In this document: positions 61,285 to 64,000 of the stretch, in pieces
Numbering within the stretch: the first letter of the stretch is position 1
How the letters are laid out: each line of letters begins with the position of its first letter
Assembly (NCBI RefSeq): GCF_013377255.1
Contig: NZ_CP016614.1
Span: 79,501-143,500 of the forward strand
Length of the DNA stretch: 64,000 bases
Reading direction: 5' to 3'
DNA from: Mannheimia granulomatis
Lineage (GTDB): Bacteria; Pseudomonadota; Gammaproteobacteria; Enterobacterales; Pasteurellaceae
Notes under the pieces: generated by a model
Seen by the model: the letters and a program-made list of their open reading frames with translations, nothing else
What the model was told of the DNA's origin: nothing
Databases searched by the model: none
Made by a program: the position numbers and the translations under genes

Positions 61285-62358
61285 ATGAAATTTAAATTAA
61301 CAACACTTGCTAAAGCATTAACGCTTTCAGCAGTTGCAATGAGTGCTTATGCACAGCAATCGGATAAGTTGATTATCGCTCACCGTGGTGCAAGCGGTTA
61401 TTTGCCGGAGCATACGCTGGAATCCAAAGCCTTAGCATTCGGGCAACAAGCGGACTATTTAGAGCAAGATCTTGCCATGACCAAAGACAACCGCATCATC
61501 GTGATCCACGACCATTTCTTAGACGGCTTAACTGACGTGGCGAAAAAATTCCCTGAGCGTAAACGTGCAGACGGCCGCTACTATGTGGTCGATTTCACCC
61601 TTGATGAGATCAAAACCCTCGAAATGACCGAAAATTTTGAAGTGAAAGACGGCAAACAAGCACAGGTTTACCCGAACCGCTTCCCGCTGTGGCAATCGCA
61701 CTTCACCATTCACACCCTTGAAGAAGAGCTGGAATTTATCCAAGGCTTAGAAAAATCGACTGGTAAGAAAGTTGGTATCTACCCCGAAATCAAAGCCCCT
61801 TGGTTACACCACAAAGAGGGCAAAGACATTGCACTCGAAACTCTAAAAGTGTTGAAAAAATACGGTTACGACAGCAAAAATTCGCCGATTTACCTGCAAA
61901 CCTTCGACTTTAACGAGCTAAAACGGATCAAAACCGAATTGCTGCCAAAACTTGGTATGGATGTGAAACTGGTGCAGCTCGTGGCTTACACCGACTGGCA
62001 CGAAACTGAAGAGAAAGATAAAAACGGCAACTGGGTGAACTACGACTACGACTGGATGTTCAAAGACGGTGCCATGGCGGAAGTGGCAAAATATGCCGAC
62101 GGCGTTGGCCCGGGCTGGTATATGCTGATTGATAAAGAGAAATCAAAAGCCGGCAATATCGTTTACACCCCGCTGGTAAAAGAGCTAGCGAAGTACAAAA
62201 TGGACTTGCACCCGTACACCGTGCGTAAAGATGCCCTGCCGCCATTCTTTTCTAATGTGGACGAAATGTACGATGCTCTGCTTAACAAAGCCGGTGCAAA
62301 TGGCGTGTTTACCGACTTCCCAGATACTGGCGTTGAGTTCTTGAAAAAACAGAAGTAG
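61285..62358 (+). CDS. glpQ: Glycerophosphodiester phosphodiesterase (periplasmic)
   Basis: Hydrolyses glycerophosphodiesters to glycerol 3-phosphate for GlpT uptake. 357 residues. The catalytic motif HRGASGYLPEHTLESKALAF and metal-ligand phrase DYLEQDLAMTKD are intact. It is highly similar to Haemophilus protein D, but its signal peptide (ALTLSAVAMSAYA-QQ) lacks the lipobox cysteine, so the product should be a soluble periplasmic protein. GGTGG ribosome site before ATG 61285. Confidence 0.96.
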   Translation: MKFKLTTLAKALTLSAVAMSAYAQQSDKLIIAHRGASGYLPEHTLESKALAFGQQADYLEQDLAMTKDNRIIVIHDHFLDGLTDVAKKFPERKRADGRYYVVDFTLDEIKTLEMTENFEVKDGKQAQVYPNRFPLWQSHFTIHTLEEELEFIQGLEKSTGKKVGIYPEIKAPWLHHKEGKDIALETLKVLKKYGYDSKNSPIYLQTFDFNELKRIKTELLPKLGMDVKLVQLVAYTDWHETEEKDKNGNWVNYDYDWMFKDGAMAEVAKYADGVGPGWYMLIDKEKSKAGNIVYTPLVKELAKYKMDLHPYTVRKDALPPFFSNVDEMYDALLNKAGANGVFTDFPDTGVEFLKKQK

Positions 62359-62373
62359 CACTTTTCTAAGCTG

Positions 62374-62431
62374 ACAAGCGGTCGATTTTTCTGAAAATGT
62401 TGCAAAAAATAGAGGGAATTCGACCGCTTGT
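62374..62431. repeat. Inverted uptake-signal pair between glpQ and the TetR gene
   Basis: ACAAGCGGTCGA and TCGACCGCTTGT-like arms at 62374-62382 and 62423-62431. Placed between convergent genes, so it may terminate both. Confidence 0.75.
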
Positions 62432-62977
62432 TTATTCGCTTTTCTTTAAAATCTCGACCATCTCCGCCCACTCATCAAACACCTGAGGAATGGGGAGAAT
62501 TTCCCCTTTTTCAAAAGCGTATCGGTGGCTTTTCAGTGCAAGGGTGGCGAAGACGGTTGCCTGATACGCCCAATTTTTCTCGGCAGATTTGACCTTTTGG
62601 GCGTGAGCGATAAAGGCATTTTTTAATAAAGCGTGCATATCGTCATACAAATGATGGCGTGGCGTTTTGATTTTCCAAAGTACCAAAATCAGCCGTCTTT
62701 TTTCCAATAAACGATTTCCAATGATTTGCATAAATCGCACCAAATTATCGCTTTCAAATCTTTGTTTTAACATCTCTTGATATTCATCTTTGATTTGTCT
62801 AATCAATTTGCCCGCCAAATCGCTTTTGCCTGAATAATAACGATAAAAAGTGGTGCGGTTAATTAAGGCTTTTTCAATGATTTCTTGAGCTTGGATTTTT
62901 TCAAACGGTTTTTCATCCAACAAATCTATTAAGGCATTTTGGATCATCAGATGCGTTTTGACAGTGCGTAAGTCCAT
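62432..62977 (-). CDS. TetR family transcriptional regulator
   Basis: 181 residues. N-terminal HTH (about 10-55): LIDLLDEKPFEKIQAQEIIE then NRTTFYRYYSGKSDLAGKLI, the TetR signature. The ligand-binding half is not recognisable. Divergent from the MBL-fold hydrolase gene, with a candidate operator between them, so it probably controls that gene. Confidence 0.85.
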   Translation of the reverse strand: MDLRTVKTHLMIQNALIDLLDEKPFEKIQAQEIIEKALINRTTFYRYYSGKSDLAGKLIRQIKDEYQEMLKQRFESDNLVRFMQIIGNRLLEKRRLILVLWKIKTPRHHLYDDMHALLKNAFIAHAQKVKSAEKNWAYQATVFATLALKSHRYAFEKGEILPIPQVFDEWAEMVEILKKSE

Positions 62978-62997
62978 ACTTTTTTGATTTTATACAT

Positions 62998-63019
62998 ACA
63001 TATTTTCTATTTTATATGT
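62998..63019. promoter_or_regulatory. Candidate TetR operator
   Basis: ACATAT and ATATGT arms 10 bases apart in the divergent gap between the TetR and hydrolase genes. Position supports an operator, but the arms are AT-rich and short. Confidence 0.35.
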
Positions 63020-63108
63020 TTATCCTGCTAAATTCGAGTTTTTCAATGTTTGAGAAAACGCTACACCCTTTTTAGAATAGCCGCAGATATTTTTATGAGG
63101 AGCAGACA

Positions 63109-63951
63109 ATGATTAAAGTCCACTGCCTAACTACAGGTTGGGTACAAATTAAAATTCATCATCAACTGGCACGCTTTTTTGCTCGCCCTTTGCGTGTGCT
63201 TGATGTGCTGACCGATGCCAAATGGTCGCCAAAATTGCCGATTGGTTGCTGGCTGATTGAGCACCCAGAGGGCTTGATTTTGGTGGATACAGGCGAAAGC
63301 TCTCGTGCCAACGACAAGGGTTATCAGCCGTGGTGGCACCCCTTTATGCAGTTTTGCGAACGCCGTGGCGTAAAGCCCAGCGAAGAAGTAGGCGAAGTGC
63401 TAAAAGCAAAAGGCTTTGACCCCTTAAAGATTGACACGGTGGTAATGACCCATATGCACGGCGACCACGCAGGCGGATTGCCCAATTTCCCGAACAGCCG
63501 ATTTGTCTTGACCGAGATTGAAAAACAGGCGATTGAAGCCCCCAATGCGGTGTTTAATGGCTATTTGACCCAGCATTATCCTGATTGGTTTGCCCCTGAC
63601 ACGGTGCAGTTTAATGACGGTGCGTTTGAAAGTTTTGAGCAAAGTCATAAATTGACCAAAGACGGCAAAATCCGCCTTGTGCCAACCGCAGGACATACGC
63701 TAGGACACCAAGCCGTGATTGTGGATATGGGCGACCACTACATTTTGATTGGCGGCGATGCGTCTTATTGTGAACAAGATATGCTTAGCGGTAACATTGA
63801 CGGTGTGTGTATGGACGGCAAATTGCATCAAGCAAGCACCGCCAAAATGCGTGAACTCTGCAAGGCAAAGCCCACCATTGTGCAACTGGCTCACGATGAA
63901 AAGAGTGAATATCGGTTGAATAATAAGATTTTTACGGTGGTAAATCATTAG
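63109..63951 (+). CDS. Metallo-beta-lactamase-fold hydrolase
   Basis: 280 residues with the zinc motif THMHGDHAGG (HxHxDHxGG), a later zinc histidine in TAGHTLGHQAV, an aspartate in IGGDASYC and a final histidine in QLAHDE. The arrangement is like N-acyl-homoserine-lactonase-type MBL enzymes, but the substrate cannot be named. No signal peptide. It uses more GC-rich codons (GCC, CCC, GGC) than the neighbouring AT-rich genes, hinting at acquisition together with the TetR gene. Confidence 0.87.
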   Translation: MIKVHCLTTGWVQIKIHHQLARFFARPLRVLDVLTDAKWSPKLPIGCWLIEHPEGLILVDTGESSRANDKGYQPWWHPFMQFCERRGVKPSEEVGEVLKAKGFDPLKIDTVVMTHMHGDHAGGLPNFPNSRFVLTEIEKQAIEAPNAVFNGYLTQHYPDWFAPDTVQFNDGAFESFEQSHKLTKDGKIRLVPTAGHTLGHQAVIVDMGDHYILIGGDASYCEQDMLSGNIDGVCMDGKLHQASTAKMRELCKAKPTIVQLAHDEKSEYRLNNKIFTVVNH

Positions 63952-63959
63952 TGAAAAAT

Positions 63960-63992
63960 GACCGCTTGTTGAAAGACAAGCGGTGTTTTTGT
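63960..63992 (+). terminator. Terminator after MBL-fold gene, made of an inverted uptake-signal pair
   Basis: ACCGCTTGT (63961-63969) and ACAAGCGGT (63976-63984) around loop TGAAAG, followed by GTTTTTG. Confidence 0.8.
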
Positions 63993-64000
63993 TTCTAAAT

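Overview
The window comes from a Pasteurellaceae genome of the ACAAGCGGT (Actinobacillus pleuropneumoniae/Mannheimia-type) DNA-uptake-signal clade. The 9-mer ACAAGCGGT/ACCGCTTGT recurs throughout, often as inverted pairs between genes. Gene content (F-type ATP synthase, NanA/E/K, a GlpQ close to Haemophilus protein D, SelABC, fused TRAP permeases) fits Mannheimia or a close Actinobacillus relative. No phage, insertion sequence, CRISPR array or rRNA operon was seen.

Layout. 1-6212 (minus): atpIBEFHAGD, with atpD cut by the window edge. 6509-10735: a MerR-like regulator, then an LplT-PlsC-acyl-ACP synthetase fusion gene (aas type) split by one in-frame TGA. 10877-15785 (minus): yagU, rsmG, a Fic AMP-transferase and mnmG. 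15840-16200: a strong oriC candidate with four consensus DnaA boxes, seven GATC sites and AT-rich GATC-starting 13-mers, beside mnmG as in E. coli. 16236-29507: ychJ-like, DUF533, phosphohexomutase, a CRP-controlled pseudouridine/nucleoside operon (psuK-psuG-nucleoside hydrolase), recG, htpG with a sigma-32 promoter, a Gln/Pro-rich membrane-anchored protein, proS, and mioC with a tiny DUF1232 gene. 30089-30625: remains of a bacteriocin-type ABC exporter and a small membrane ORF. 30798-33304 (minus): nanE-nanK-nanA. 33511-36902: selC (tRNA-Sec) divergent from selA-selB. 37073-44119: TAXI-TRAP receptor, fused TRAP permease, Usp, rsmB, trkA.

44390-56451 is one long catabolic locus: dlgD (yiaK), yiaL, the TRAP transporter yiaMN with two tandem receptor genes, a complete sugar ABC transporter (ATPase, permease, binding protein), an SMP-30 lactonase and lyxK. 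Its likely logic is uptake of L-gulonate/ascorbate-type or related acids and sugars, lactone opening, reduction of 2,3-diketo-L-gulonate and phosphorylation of 3-keto-L-gulonate/L-xylulose; the later enzymes (SgbH/U/E or UlaD/E/F) are not here. Its gaps carry several strong palindromes, one a 160-bp composite with terminal inverted repeats. A CRP-like site precedes it.

56669-57740 holds a small membrane-protein operon (DUF883, YqjE-like, YqjK-like). 57813-62358 is the glycerol-3-phosphate module: glpD (minus) divergent from glpT-glpQ, with a perfect CRP site. The end carries a divergent TetR regulator and metallo-beta-lactamase-fold hydrolase that may have been acquired.

The most notable points are the oriC, the in-frame TGA in the aas gene, the exporter remnant, the hybrid TRAP/ABC yia locus with its palindromes, and an uptake signal sitting in the spacer of the htpG heat-shock promoter. 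I did not find a clearly new multi-gene system.
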